In this document: piece by piece, positions 8,898-18,590 of the stretch
How the letters are laid out: each line of letters begins with the position of its first letter
Numbering within the stretch: the stretch's first letter is position 1
Origin: an uncultured Clostridia bacterium
GTDB lineage: Bacteria > Bacillota > Clostridia > TANB77 > CAG-508
Assembly (NCBI GenBank): GCA_934121885.1
Contig: CAKOVH010000007.1
Span: 1 to 64,000, forward strand
Reading direction: 5' to 3'
DNA length: 64,000 nucleotides
The notes under the pieces: model-generated
Database searches by the model: none
Seen by the model: the letters and a program-made list of their open reading frames with translations, nothing else
What the model was told of the DNA's origin: nothing
Made by a program: the position numbers and the translations under genes

Positions 8898-10073
8898 TTA
8901 AAGATCTAATTTTGAATATACACTATCTGATATGTAGTTTAAAGGATTTACTCTTGAATAATATGAACTACTTGTTCTTACTTCAAAATGTAAATGTGGT
9001 CCTGTAGATATTCCTGTGTCTCCAGATGTTGCAATTCTTTGTCCTCTTTTTACTGTTTGTCCTGATGAAACATTATATCCTGATAAATGTCCATAACATG
9101 TATATAATTTACTTGAGTGTTTAATCATTATAAAATTACCATATCCTGATGCCCAACCAGCCATAACAACATATCCATCTGCTGGTGCATATACAGGTTG
9201 ATAACTTATTCCAATGTCAAGTGCTTTATGGCTTGTTGAAGCACCTGATGTTGGTTGATCTCTTCTTCCATATCCAGATGTTATTATATTCCATCCCCAA
9301 GAAGATGTTGATATTGGCCAACTTAATGTTCCAGAAAAACTACCTTGATATCCGTTAGCTTTGTTTGCTGCTGCTTCAATTTCTTTTTCTGCTTTTTTTA
9401 TAGCTGAATTGAATTCATCAATTTTAGCTTGGAGTTTCTTTTCTTCAGATGTAAGAGAATTTACTTTTGATTGTTTTGATTCCTTTGCACTATTTAATTT
9501 TGCAGTTTTATTTTCTATTTCTGTTTTAGATGTAGTTATTTCTTTCTTTTCTTCTTCTAATTTTGCTTTTGTTTCCTCTATTTTTTCTTTTTGCTGTTTT
9601 ATTGATTCCATCATTGTCCTATCTGCATCAGCCATTTCATTAATCATATAATAGCTTGATATAAATGAAACCATGCTATCTGCTGAAAGCAATGCATCTA
9701 AATATGTAGTTTGACCTTTTTCATACATAATTACCATTCTTTCAACAAAAGCTTCTTGTTTTTCTTCATATTCAGCTTCTAATTTTGTAATTTCCTTTTC
9801 GTTTTTTTCAATTGATTTTTTTAATTCTGTTATTTTACTATTTAATTTAGATATTTCAGATTCATATTTTGATATTTCATCTTCAAGATCAGATATTTCT
9901 TCCATAACAGTTTTCTTTTGACTTGTAATTTCATTTTTTTGTTCTTTTACATTATCTCTTTGTTCTTCTAGTTCGTTCTTTCTTTCTTGTGCAGTTTGTG
10001 CTAATACTGGTGATATTGTCATTGCAAAAGTCAGCACTACAACTAAAAAAATGGACACGATTTTTCTTTTCAT
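8898..10073 (-). CDS. M23 peptidase with N-terminal coiled coil (PcsB-like), second copy
   Basis: 391 residues with the same plan as its downstream neighbour: a signal peptide ending near VLAQT, a charged coiled coil (about 27-235) and an M23 domain (about 265-380) with SHKALDIG, YGHLSG and GPHLHFEVR intact, so it is probably active. The shared YEKGQTTYLDALLSADSMVS segment in the coiled coil links the two as tandem duplicates that have diverged. It directly follows ftsX (28-bp gap). In streptococci FtsEX works with one PcsB; here there are two candidate partners. Confidence 0.9.
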   Translation of the reverse strand: MKRKIVSIFLVVVLTFAMTISPVLAQTAQERKNELEEQRDNVKEQKNEITSQKKTVMEEISDLEDEISKYESEISKLNSKITELKKSIEKNEKEITKLEAEYEEKQEAFVERMVIMYEKGQTTYLDALLSADSMVSFISSYYMINEMADADRTMMESIKQQKEKIEETKAKLEEEKKEITTSKTEIENKTAKLNSAKESKQSKVNSLTSEEKKLQAKIDEFNSAIKKAEKEIEAAANKANGYQGSFSGTLSWPISTSSWGWNIITSGYGRRDQPTSGASTSHKALDIGISYQPVYAPADGYVVMAGWASGYGNFIMIKHSSKLYTCYGHLSGYNVSSGQTVKRGQRIATSGDTGISTGPHLHFEVRTSSSYYSRVNPLNYISDSVYSKLDL

Positions 10074-10101
10074 ACTATTCTTCTCCTTATTTCTTACGTT
10101 T

Positions 10102-10995
10102 CTATACCTCTAGATATTTCTTCATTGATATTGCACTACCTATTGTACCAATACCTATTCCTAATACTAAGTAGATTAATATTAATAAACTAAATGTATC
10201 AGAAAATTGTAATAAATTTATTTGAATTGTTTGTGCCATTCCAGCAGCTCGTCCTGTTATGTAATTATATGCAAGTCCTAAAACAAGTACTGAAAGCATT
10301 GCTGACACAACTCCAATAATAATACCTTCTACCATAAATGGCCATCTAATAAATCCATTTGTTGCACCTACGTATTTCATAATTGAAATTTCTTTTCTTC
10401 TTGCATGTACTGTAAGTTTTATTGTATTTGCTATAATAAATATTGATATAAATATAAGTAATACTAATATAACTGCAGATACTGTTTTTACCCCATTTGC
10501 AATATCTAGTAATCTATTAATTGTTTCATTTCTTACTGTAATGTTATTTACCTGTTCAAGTATAGCAATTTTAGATTCTACTTCTTGTATTTTTGATAAA
10601 TCTGTTAATGTTACCACATATGATGCTTTAAAAGGATTGTTTTTTGCATATGGTTCTAATAACCCTTGGCTATCCTTAAGCCATGTTTTTACTGTATTTA
10701 AAGCATCTTCTTTTGTTACGTATTCTGCTTTATTTACATACTCAATTTCTCTTATTTTTGTTCCTAAATCTGTAATTTCTTGTTCTGTTGCATCTGGTTT
10801 TATAAATACTTGCATTGCTTGTTGCTCTTCAACTTGTTTTATTACATTTTGAACATTTTGTCCTATTAAGAAAAATATTCCAAATACAAACATTGTTGCA
10901 CACATAATCATTAATGATGCAGCAGTTGATTTTTTATTTTTTAAAACGTTTCTAAAACCTTCACCTATTAAATATCCTAATACACTATACTTCAC
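10102..10995 (-). CDS. ftsX: cell division protein FtsX
   Basis: 297 residues from a GTG at 10995 that overlaps the ftsE stop; an AAGGTGG site lies 8 nt upstream. ATGs at 11001 and 11019 are alternatives but have poor spacing. The protein has one helix near residues 25-50, an extracellular domain with the FtsX ECD pattern (VFIKPDATEQEITDLG), then three helices in the C-terminal half, with the MKYVGATNGFIRWPF motif typical of FtsX. FtsX couples ATP hydrolysis by FtsE to activation of peptidoglycan hydrolases; the two M23 genes downstream fit. Confidence 0.92.
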   Translation of the reverse strand: MKYSVLGYLIGEGFRNVLKNKKSTAASLMIMCATMFVFGIFFLIGQNVQNVIKQVEEQQAMQVFIKPDATEQEITDLGTKIREIEYVNKAEYVTKEDALNTVKTWLKDSQGLLEPYAKNNPFKASYVVTLTDLSKIQEVESKIAILEQVNNITVRNETINRLLDIANGVKTVSAVILVLLIFISIFIIANTIKLTVHARRKEISIMKYVGATNGFIRWPFMVEGIIIGVVSAMLSVLVLGLAYNYITGRAAGMAQTIQINLLQFSDTFSLLILIYLVLGIGIGTIGSAISMKKYLEV

Positions 10996-11671
10996 TATCA
11001 TAACCACCTTTTTTATCATCTCTTATTATGTTGCCTTTTTCAATTTGGATAACCCTTTGTTTCATTCTATCTACTATGTCTTTTGCATGTGTTGCAACTA
11101 CAACAGTTGTTCCTCTAGCATTAATATCCTTTAATAAGTTCATAATTTCCCACGCTGTATCTGGATCCAAGTTTCCAGTAGGCTCATCTGCAATAATCAT
11201 AGATGGATTATTTACTAAAGCTCTAGCAAGTGCAACTCTTTGTTGCTCACCACCTGACAATTCATTTGGATATACCTTTGCCTTGTCACTTAAACCTACT
11301 AAAGATAATACCATTGGTACTTGTCTTCTAATATGTTTTGGTGTTGCTCTTACAATATACATTGCAAATGCTACATTGTCATATACTGTTTTATCTGGTA
11401 ACAATCTGAAGTCTTGAAATACTACACCCATACTTCTTCTTAAGAAAGGTACTCTTTTAGGTTTTAAAAAGGTAGTATCTTTTCCGTTGATAATTATATT
11501 CCCTGAAGTAGGTTCTTCCTCTTTTAATATAAGCTTAATTAAAGTTGATTTTCCTGATCCTGAACTTCCAACTAAGAAAGCAAATTCTCCTTTATCTATC
11601 TTAAAATTTGCATTATGTACAGCTTCAGTACCTGTATCATATGTCTTATTTACATTTCTAAATTCAATCAT
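10985..11671 (-). CDS. ftsE: cell division ATP-binding protein FtsE
   Basis: 228 residues, the usual FtsE length. Walker A GSSGSGKST, ABC signature LSGGEQQRVALARAL, Walker B IIADEPTGNLD and the H-loop ATHAKDIV are all intact. It is the cytoplasmic ATPase of FtsEX. A GGAG site precedes the ATG. It begins the run ftsE-ftsX-M23-M23 and overlaps ftsX. Confidence 0.95.
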   Translation of the reverse strand: MIEFRNVNKTYDTGTEAVHNANFKIDKGEFAFLVGSSGSGKSTLIKLILKEEEPTSGNIIINGKDTTFLKPKRVPFLRRSMGVVFQDFRLLPDKTVYDNVAFAMYIVRATPKHIRRQVPMVLSLVGLSDKAKVYPNELSGGEQQRVALARALVNNPSMIIADEPTGNLDPDTAWEIMNLLKDINARGTTVVVATHAKDIVDRMKQRVIQIEKGNIIRDDKKGGYDSEV

Positions 11672-11846
11672 AATTTTCTCCTTTTGTATTATTTAAAGTA
11701 CTTAAATTATTCCTTCTTAATCATAACAATAAAACATTTCAAATGCAATACTTTTTTACTGGAAAAGTTGTATATTTTTTCTTTTTTTATCATATTTTCA
11801 TTTTATTTAGTGCTTTTTGGTGTTTGTGAATTTTGTGTGAATTTTT

Positions 11847-11880
11847 TAAAAAAAGAAACTCTAAAATACCTTAGAGTTTC
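11847..11880 (-). terminator. intrinsic terminator after the transketolase genes
   Basis: On the minus strand GAAACTCTAA and TTAGAGTTTC pair and are followed by a run of T. It lies 7 bp past the transketolase C-half stop. Confidence 0.8.
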
Positions 11881-11887
11881 CTTTACC

Positions 11888-12817
11888 TTATATGTTTTCT
11901 ATTTTTTTCACAATTGCATCACAATCAATCTCGAAATCGTGCATTAATTCTTCTGCTTTTCCAGACTTTCCAAATTTATCTTTAATTCCAAGCATTTCAA
12001 CTTTTGTAGGATAATTTTGTGAAAGCACTTCACATACAGCACTTCCAAGTCCACCTATTATATTATGGTCTTCTACTGTTATAATTCTGCCTGTTTCTTT
12101 TGCACACTTAATAATTAATTCACTATCAATAGGCTTTATTGTATGTATATCAACTACTCTTACATTAATATTTTTTGATTTTAAAATTTCCATCGCTTTA
12201 ATTGCTTCTGCTGTACATACCCCTGTTGATATAATTGTAGCATCTGCACCTTCTCCAATTTGAATTCCTTTTCCTATTTCAAATTTTTGATTTTCGTTAT
12301 ATATAACATCTGTAGCTAATCTGCTTAATCTTAAATAAACTGGTCCATTTATCTTTGTTATTTCTTCAACAGCCCATCTTGTTTGTGTATCATCTGATGT
12401 AGATATTACTGTCATATTTGGAAGTGTTCTCATTAAACTAATATCTTCTATCATTTGATGAGTTGCTCCATCTTCTCCTACTGTAATTCCTGAATGCGTT
12501 GCACATATCTTCACATTTAATTTTGGATATGCTATGCTATTTCTTATTTGGTCATATGCTCTTCCTGCTGCAAAAACAGCAAATGTACTTACATATGGGA
12601 TTTTTCCAAATGTAGAAAGACCTGCAGCAATTCCCATCATGTTTTGTTCTGCAATTCCAACATTTATAAATCTCTCAGGAAATTTTTTGGCAAATATTCC
12701 AGTTTTAGTTGCTGTCGATAAATCTGCATCTAAAACAACTATATTTTCATTTTTTTCTCCTAACTCTGCTAATTTTTCTCCATAACTTTGTCTGGTTGCA
12801 ATTTTCTTATCACTCAT
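11888..12817 (-). CDS. transketolase, C-terminal half (pyrimidine-binding and C domains)
   Basis: 309 residues. It begins with MSDKKIATRQSYGEKLAELG and carries the pyrimidine-binding domain with FINVGIAEQNMMGIAAGLS (the glutamate that activates thiamine diphosphate), HSGITVGEDGATHQ, then the transketolase C-terminal domain (VRVVDIHTIKPID, EDHNIIGGLG). With the product of the gene 2 bp upstream it forms a two-subunit transketolase of the non-oxidative pentose phosphate pathway, a split form common in clostridia and archaea. Related two-part enzymes are possible, but the motifs fit transketolase. Confidence 0.9.
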   Translation of the reverse strand: MSDKKIATRQSYGEKLAELGEKNENIVVLDADLSTATKTGIFAKKFPERFINVGIAEQNMMGIAAGLSTFGKIPYVSTFAVFAAGRAYDQIRNSIAYPKLNVKICATHSGITVGEDGATHQMIEDISLMRTLPNMTVISTSDDTQTRWAVEEITKINGPVYLRLSRLATDVIYNENQKFEIGKGIQIGEGADATIISTGVCTAEAIKAMEILKSKNINVRVVDIHTIKPIDSELIIKCAKETGRIITVEDHNIIGGLGSAVCEVLSQNYPTKVEMLGIKDKFGKSGKAEELMHDFEIDCDAIVKKIENI

Positions 12818-12819
12818 AA

Positions 12820-13656
12820 CTACATCCCCACTTTCATTGTATCTAATTCTTCTATTGCTTTTTCATATTCTTCTTTGTTTGGAGCCTTTCCGTGCCATCC
12901 TGCTTGATTTTCCATAAAAGAAACTCCTTTTCCTTTAACTGTTTTAGCAATAATAGCTGTTGGAACATTTTTAGTCTGTTTTGCTGTATCAAATGCATCT
13001 ATTAAGCTTGCTATATTGTGTCCATCAACATTAATTACATTAAATCCAAAACTTCTAAATTTTCCTTCGATATTGTCAAGTCCAGATACCTCTTCAACTT
13101 TTCCATCTATTTGTAGTCCATTATTATCTACTATAATACATAAGTTATCTAATTTATTTTTATATGCAGACATTGCTGCTTCCCATATTTGTCCTTCTTC
13201 TATTTCTCCATCACCAACTAAGCAATACACTCTGCAACCCGCTTCATTCATTTTTGAAGCAATAGCCATACCTACTGCTGCAGATAAACCTTGTCCTAGT
13301 GATCCTGTTGTCATATCAACTCCAGGAACCTTTTTCATATCTGGATGCCCTTGTAAAAAACTATCCTTTTTTCTAAATGTTTTTAAATATTCTTTTTCAA
13401 AGTATCCTTTTTTGGCAAGTATACTGTACAATGCTGGCGAGCAGTGTCCTTTAGAAAGAACAAACCTATCTCTTCCCATGTCATCTGGTCTTTTTGGATC
13501 TACATTCATCTGATTAAAATACAAAACTGTAAGAATGTCTGCACATGATAGTGCTCCTCCTGGATGTCCAGATTGTGCCTCATATACCTCCTCTAAAATA
13601 TCTTTTCTTACCTCATAAGCTATATTTTGTAGTGATTCAATTCTTGTTATTTTCAC
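12820..13656 (-). CDS. transketolase, N-terminal half (ThDP diphosphate-binding)
   Basis: 278 residues starting at a GTG behind an AAGGAGGG site. It contains SGHPGGALSCADILTVLYF, SKGHCSPALY, GSLGQGLSAAVGMA and the ThDP/Mg motif GDGEIEEGQ...NNGLQIDG. It is the diphosphate-binding subunit of a split transketolase; 2 bp separate it from the C-terminal half, so the two are translated together. Confidence 0.93.
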   Translation of the reverse strand: MKITRIESLQNIAYEVRKDILEEVYEAQSGHPGGALSCADILTVLYFNQMNVDPKRPDDMGRDRFVLSKGHCSPALYSILAKKGYFEKEYLKTFRKKDSFLQGHPDMKKVPGVDMTTGSLGQGLSAAVGMAIASKMNEAGCRVYCLVGDGEIEEGQIWEAAMSAYKNKLDNLCIIVDNNGLQIDGKVEEVSGLDNIEGKFRSFGFNVINVDGHNIASLIDAFDTAKQTKNVPTAIIAKTVKGKGVSFMENQAGWHGKAPNKEEYEKAIEELDTMKVGM

Positions 13657-13701
13657 TTTTTATCCCTCCTTGCATTTTGCATTAGTATATCAAAAAAGGA
13701 A

Positions 13702-13742
13702 AAAAAAGTATAGAGCTTATTTTATTTTAGCCCTATACTTTT
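13702..13742. terminator. bidirectional intrinsic terminator
   Basis: AAAAAGTATAG and CTATACTTTTT form a stem around an AT-rich loop, with T tracts on both strands. It ends the UPF0182 transcript on the minus strand. Confidence 0.75.
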
Positions 13743-13745
13743 TAA

Positions 13746-16625
13746 CTATATTACTTCGTTTACGTTATTTGTTAGTGTTTCATCCTTTTTATTTTTTTCT
13801 TTATCTTTTTGTTCTTCTTTCACTACTTTATCAAGTTTATCAACTAATTCTTGCAAACGTTTTACATCTTTACCGACCATTTCTAAATCTCCATTTGCAG
13901 TTGAATCTTTTAAATTGCCATTTGCTTTTATTATTGCTTTTATTAAGTCTTCTGTGTTATCTGTATTTTCAATTTCTATATCCACTGCATATTTTGATAC
14001 TAAGTTTGTTAATGCCTCATTTAGATTATTTCCAATAGCAAGTTTATTTCCAGATGCTACAACTACCTTTTTTAAGGTTGGTGCAGAATTGTTTTCATTA
14101 ATATATTGTTGATATATTGGCTCTACATATAATAAAGTATCATTTATTGGTACAATAATCATATTTTTAGTAATTTTTGTTCCATTTACATTTAATGTTT
14201 CTAATTCTTTTGATATTTTTTCATCTTGTTCAATTTGCGTATCTAACTGCATAGGTCCTAAAATATTACTATCAGATGAGAATTTATATACTGTAAGTTT
14301 TGCACTTCCATTTTCGTAGGTTCCTACAATGTATGAAATAATATTTTGTTTACCATATAGCGTATAAGGAAGAACTAGTCCCAATTTAGCACTATCACTG
14401 TCTTTTGTTTTTACCATTGTGTAATATGGTGTAATATCTGTTCCTGTTTTTGTAGATACTCTACTTGTATTATGTGTTGCAACATCCCATACATCATCTC
14501 CCCTATATAGTACATCTGGTTGAATATTATGGTATCTTTCCATTATACGTGCTTGTATATTATATAAAAATTCTGGATATACAAATTGGCTGCTAATATC
14601 TGCATCAATTTCTTTATCTTGGAACAAATCTGGATAAATCTTCTCGTATGCACTTGCAATTGGGTCTGTTTTATCTGTTACATAAAATTCTGTTGTTCCA
14701 TCATATGCGTTTATTAGTACTTTTATAGAGTTTCTAATATAATTAATCTCAGTTTTATTAATACTATCTAATTGTATTGTTGTTTTTTGTGAATATGGAT
14801 AATTGCCAGATGTTGTATATGCATCTAATACCCAAATTAGTTTTCCATCTTCATTTATAACCATATATGGATTTTCATCATATAATAAATATGGCATTAT
14901 CGTTTTTGCACGTTCGATTATATTTCTATTAGTAAGTATTTTACTATCTTTATTTACATTTGCTGAAAGAGCAAGTTTCAAATCTCCCTCTTTTACTCCT
15001 AATATAAACCTATCTGCAAAATTTAGACTAAGTCCTGCATTTCCGTCATATACATTTTCTGCATTTTCTGATATTGCTGATGTTGTTATTGGATAATCGA
15101 ACTCTTTTCTATTATTACTATTTGTTACGATATTATTGTTAGTTTGAAGTCCAAAATAAATTCTTGGCTCTGTTATTGTAACAACATCTTTACTTGATTT
15201 TTCAAAATCTTTTTGTATATTGTTTAAATTTCCATTTGCATTTGTTGACACTGCTGAAGTTATAATAGCTCCATATCCATGAGTATATTCATATGTTTTA
15301 TTGTTGTATGTACCATTACTGTTAATTTCTCTTGGTGTTACATATACAAGTTGAGATTTACCATTTATTCTATAATTTGCAATTTGTGTTGTTTTATATG
15401 TATAATATCCTTTTTCGGTTTGAACAGCATTTAAATCTCTTAGTAATGTTGCTTTGTCCACAATAGCAATATTTTCAACAACTTCTTTTACTTGAGCTAA
15501 CATATCTTCAGTAACTGTACTACCACCATTTTCTATATTAACTTCCTCTGTACTAATACCATATGCATTTTTTGTATTTTTTATATTAAGCTCTATGTTT
15601 GCTTTTTCCTTATCTAATTCATTTGGTGTAATTCCTATCACTTGGAACATTAATACTGTAACAAGTAATATTACTATATATGATGGTACAATAGCAATGT
15701 TAAATAATACCTTTTTAGTTTGTCCTTTTTTGAAGGCTCTTACTGCCATAAATGTAGAAAATATAATTAATACTGGTAAAATATAATATCCCCATAATTT
15801 TACAGTAACATCTGTTATTCCTGCACCATATATTGAGTATGATGTATCATCTTGCAATGTCATAAATTTATCAAAACCAATATCTTGTGTTTTTATTAAT
15901 GTAAATCCTGCAAGCAAAATTGCTGCTATTTTAACATTATTTAATAATTGCTTTAGAATTTTACTTTTCTTAAAAGTTTCTCTGCTAACCCCTTCAAAAT
16001 TTATATTAAATGCTGCAATATAGTAAATTGCATTGTAAATTGTAAGACCTACAATTAGTAATAGAACATATATAATCATAAATTCTATAAATGGTTTTTG
16101 AAACATAAAATATCCTATGTCTAATCCAAATACAGGGTCTGTAACTCCAAAGGCAGTTGCATTCATACATAGCATATATGTTTTTAGTATTACATTTGAA
16201 GTTATTGCACTTACAATTATTGACACAATAAATGCTATTGATTTATTTGGAAGCTTTGGCATTGTTCTTTTTTCTTCATCAAAAAATGGTTTTAAGTTCT
16301 TCTTAATACGGTGATTGTTCATATATATAATAAAGAATAAAACAACAAAATTTATTCCAAATGTGATTGCCATATAATTTAAATTTTGCCAAAAAATTTC
16401 TATATAGTTTTCTCCTATTTCAAGAATTTCTAAATATTCTCCTCTAAAGGCTATATATCCAATTATAACAGCACATAAAATAAATAATAATACAACATAT
16501 GTCCTTACTTTACTTTGCTTTACTTTTTCTTGTTCTCGTTTCTTTTCCTCTGCCTTTGCTGCTTTTAGTTCATTCGTGATTTCTTCTTTTGAGACTTCAT
16601 ATGTTTTACTTATCTCTTTGCTCAT
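13746..16625 (-). CDS. UPF0182 family large membrane protein
   Basis: 959 residues. A charged cytoplasmic N-terminus is followed by about seven membrane helices in the first 330 residues (GLDIGYFMFQKPFIEF is a family signature), then a large extracellular domain of about 550 residues (YGLQTNNNIVTN, EKIYPDLFQ, ARIMERYHNIQPDVLYRGDD) and an acidic, lysine-rich, coiled C-terminus ending in KKDETLTNNVNEVI. Length and order fit the UPF0182/COG1615 family. The function is unknown. It is 16 bp downstream of ftsY and probably co-transcribed with it. Confidence 0.88.
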   Translation of the reverse strand: MSKEISKTYEVSKEEITNELKAAKAEEKKREQEKVKQSKVRTYVVLLFILCAVIIGYIAFRGEYLEILEIGENYIEIFWQNLNYMAITFGINFVVLFFIIYMNNHRIKKNLKPFFDEEKRTMPKLPNKSIAFIVSIIVSAITSNVILKTYMLCMNATAFGVTDPVFGLDIGYFMFQKPFIEFMIIYVLLLIVGLTIYNAIYYIAAFNINFEGVSRETFKKSKILKQLLNNVKIAAILLAGFTLIKTQDIGFDKFMTLQDDTSYSIYGAGITDVTVKLWGYYILPVLIIFSTFMAVRAFKKGQTKKVLFNIAIVPSYIVILLVTVLMFQVIGITPNELDKEKANIELNIKNTKNAYGISTEEVNIENGGSTVTEDMLAQVKEVVENIAIVDKATLLRDLNAVQTEKGYYTYKTTQIANYRINGKSQLVYVTPREINSNGTYNNKTYEYTHGYGAIITSAVSTNANGNLNNIQKDFEKSSKDVVTITEPRIYFGLQTNNNIVTNSNNRKEFDYPITTSAISENAENVYDGNAGLSLNFADRFILGVKEGDLKLALSANVNKDSKILTNRNIIERAKTIMPYLLYDENPYMVINEDGKLIWVLDAYTTSGNYPYSQKTTIQLDSINKTEINYIRNSIKVLINAYDGTTEFYVTDKTDPIASAYEKIYPDLFQDKEIDADISSQFVYPEFLYNIQARIMERYHNIQPDVLYRGDDVWDVATHNTSRVSTKTGTDITPYYTMVKTKDSDSAKLGLVLPYTLYGKQNIISYIVGTYENGSAKLTVYKFSSDSNILGPMQLDTQIEQDEKISKELETLNVNGTKITKNMIIVPINDTLLYVEPIYQQYINENNSAPTLKKVVVASGNKLAIGNNLNEALTNLVSKYAVDIEIENTDNTEDLIKAIIKANGNLKDSTANGDLEMVGKDVKRLQELVDKLDKVVKEEQKDKEKNKKDETLTNNVNEVI

Positions 16626-16641
16626 ACTATCACTCCTATAA

Positions 16642-17550
16642 TTAATTTATTAAAGCTTTAACAAAATCTTCGCTATTAAATATTTCCATATCATCAATTT
16701 GTTCACCAACGCCAATAAATTTAACTGGCATTTTGTTTTCTGATACTATTCCTATAACCACTCCACCTTTTGCTGTTCCGTCTAATTTTGTAAGTATTAT
16801 TCCTGTTATATCAACGGTTTCTTTAAATGCTTTTACTTGTTCAATTGCATTTTGACCTGTTGTTGCATCTAGTACCATTAACACTTCTTTTGATGCTTCT
16901 GGTAACTCTTTATCTATTACCTTTTTTATTTTTATTAATTCATCCATTAAATATTTTTTATTGTGCAATCTTCCTGCTGTATCACATATTAATACATCAG
17001 CATTTTTTTCTTTTGCAACTTTTATTGCATCATACACTACAGATGCTGGATCTATTCCCTCTTGTTTTTTTACTATGTCACACTCTGCTCTATTAGCCCA
17101 TATTTCTAATTGTTCTACTGCTGCAGCTCTAAATGTATCTGCAGCTGCAATAACTACTTTTTTTCCATCTTTTTTTAATCTATTTGCTATTTTTCCAATA
17201 GAAGTAGTCTTTCCTACCCCATTTACTCCAACTACTAATATTATTGATGGAGTTGTTTCTAATTTTAAGCCATTATCTACTGAATCTAGTACATTTTGTA
17301 TTTCTTCTCTTAAAGCTTGTCTTACTCCCTCTTCATCTTGTATATTTTGTTTTTTTATTTTATCTCTTAGTCCTGCTATAATTTTAGTTGATGTTTCTAC
17401 ACCAACATCTGACATAATTAAGGCCTCTTCTAATTCTTCTAATAATTCTTCATCTACTTTTCTAAAGTTGCTAAAAACATTATTCATTTTTTCTTCAAAT
17501 GATGTTTTTGTTTTATTTAACCCTTGTTTTAGTTTATCAAAAAATCCCAT
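16642..17550 (-). CDS. ftsY: signal recognition particle receptor FtsY
   Basis: 302 residues, essentially the NG domain only, as is common in Gram-positives. GTPase motifs G1 GVNGVGKTTSIGK, G2 DTFRAAAVEQL, G3 DTAGRLH, G4 TKLDGTAKGG and the closing GVGEQIDDMEIF are intact. It receives the SRP-ribosome complex at the membrane. No SRP protein or scRNA gene lies next to it. Start chosen at the MGFFDKLKQGL methionine. Confidence 0.96.
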   Translation of the reverse strand: MGFFDKLKQGLNKTKTSFEEKMNNVFSNFRKVDEELLEELEEALIMSDVGVETSTKIIAGLRDKIKKQNIQDEEGVRQALREEIQNVLDSVDNGLKLETTPSIILVVGVNGVGKTTSIGKIANRLKKDGKKVVIAAADTFRAAAVEQLEIWANRAECDIVKKQEGIDPASVVYDAIKVAKEKNADVLICDTAGRLHNKKYLMDELIKIKKVIDKELPEASKEVLMVLDATTGQNAIEQVKAFKETVDITGIILTKLDGTAKGGVVIGIVSENKMPVKFIGVGEQIDDMEIFNSEDFVKALIN

Positions 17551-17754
17551 ATTCTATATATTTTAACCTTTAGTGGTTAAAATAATCTCCCTTCCCAACA
17601 TAATGAGCTTATTTTATAAGCTAGATATTAGTATAACATATATTTTATAAAAAGTGTACCCTCATTTACGATTTATCTAAAATCTATATTTTTTTATAAA
17701 AAGTAATAGCCAAACTAAAAAATATATGATAGAATTATTTTTGTATTTATTAAT

Positions 17755-17830
17755 GCCAATATAGCTCAGTTGGTAGAGCAACGGATTCGTAACCCGTAGG
17801 TCAGCAGTTCGATTCTGCTTATTGGCTCCA
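17755..17830 (+). tRNA. tRNA-Thr (CGT)
   Basis: 76 nt with an encoded CCA. The acceptor GCCAATA pairs with TATTGGC and the anticodon loop TTCGTAA carries CGT, which reads ACG. The last pair of the anticodon stem (A-C) is mismatched. A degenerate accessory region begins right after its 3' end, so this tRNA is a candidate integration site; I found no second copy of its 3' end in the window. Confidence 0.93.
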
Positions 17831-17885
17831 TAAGATAAAATCGTCGCACCAATGTGACGTTAATGATTAAGTCAATATCCAAAAA

Positions 17886-17930
17886 GAAAAAGACAATTCT
17901 AGGTCATTATAACTTAGATTGTCTTTTTAA
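17886..17930. terminator. intrinsic terminator after tRNA-Thr
   Basis: AAAAAGACAAT and ATTGTCTTTTT pair around an imperfect stem, with T tracts on both strands. Confidence 0.75.
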
Positions 17931-18017
17931 TTTTTAGTAAACCATTTTTGATTTATTTAATAATTTGCATGAATGTTTATAACATAAAAACGACTTTTAT
18001 TTCGTTATATTATTTTT

Positions 18018-18314
18018 CTATTTTGGCAAAAAAGCAAGTCCAATAAATGCTAAAACAATAAATAATAATCCTATAAAAAATAAAACTTTTATTGCTGGAT
18101 TTTTTACAAATCTCATTACATAACTTTTATCTGGATTCTGCGGGTTATAGAAAACATCTAATTCTGTCCCCACAGGGAAATGTTCTTTTAATGGATTGGT
18201 AGAAATATGGACATTACTATTAATTACTAAATTTCCTTCTTTAACATCATTTTCCACTTCAGTTTTTATTCTATTAAAAGATGATGACTTATTTACAAAA
18301 AAACTTATTTTCAT
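18018..18314 (-). CDS. small DUF3592-like membrane protein
   Basis: 98 residues. The segment PVGTELDVFYNPQNPDKSYV is the DUF3592 signature (a conserved tyrosine-aspartate/asparagine-proline motif), followed by one C-terminal helix (about 73-95). Usual members have a further N-terminal helix and a longer beta domain, so this copy may be shortened at the N-terminus, although AGGGAG stands at good distance before its ATG. Function unknown. The next 276 bases (18315-18590) show no gene. Confidence 0.55.
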   Translation of the reverse strand: MKISFFVNKSSSFNRIKTEVENDVKEGNLVINSNVHISTNPLKEHFPVGTELDVFYNPQNPDKSYVMRFVKNPAIKVLFFIGLLFIVLAFIGLAFLPK

Positions 18315-18590
18315 TTTTCTAATCTCCCTTACAACCTACTATTTAGCGATTAGATTTAATTCACTAAAAATATCATTTGAATTATACAATTTCCTTTTAT
18401 TACTTTCAATAATTTGATTCATATTTCATTAATCTTCTAAATCCGGCCAAACTTTGTTCTCCTTTTAAATTACTATCTTCAGTTATTAAACTCAAAATGC
18501 AATCATAAAAAGCCGTTTTTAGCAATATACCAAAAACACTTTTTTTGTGGCATATCTTTTACTTGCCAAGGTTTAAATACTGCAATTTTT

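Noticed and set aside
13670..14112. Leu- and Phe-rich plus-strand frames opposite the UPF0182 and FtsY genes
   Set aside because: Translations of the antisense strand of AT-rich genes; no start signals.
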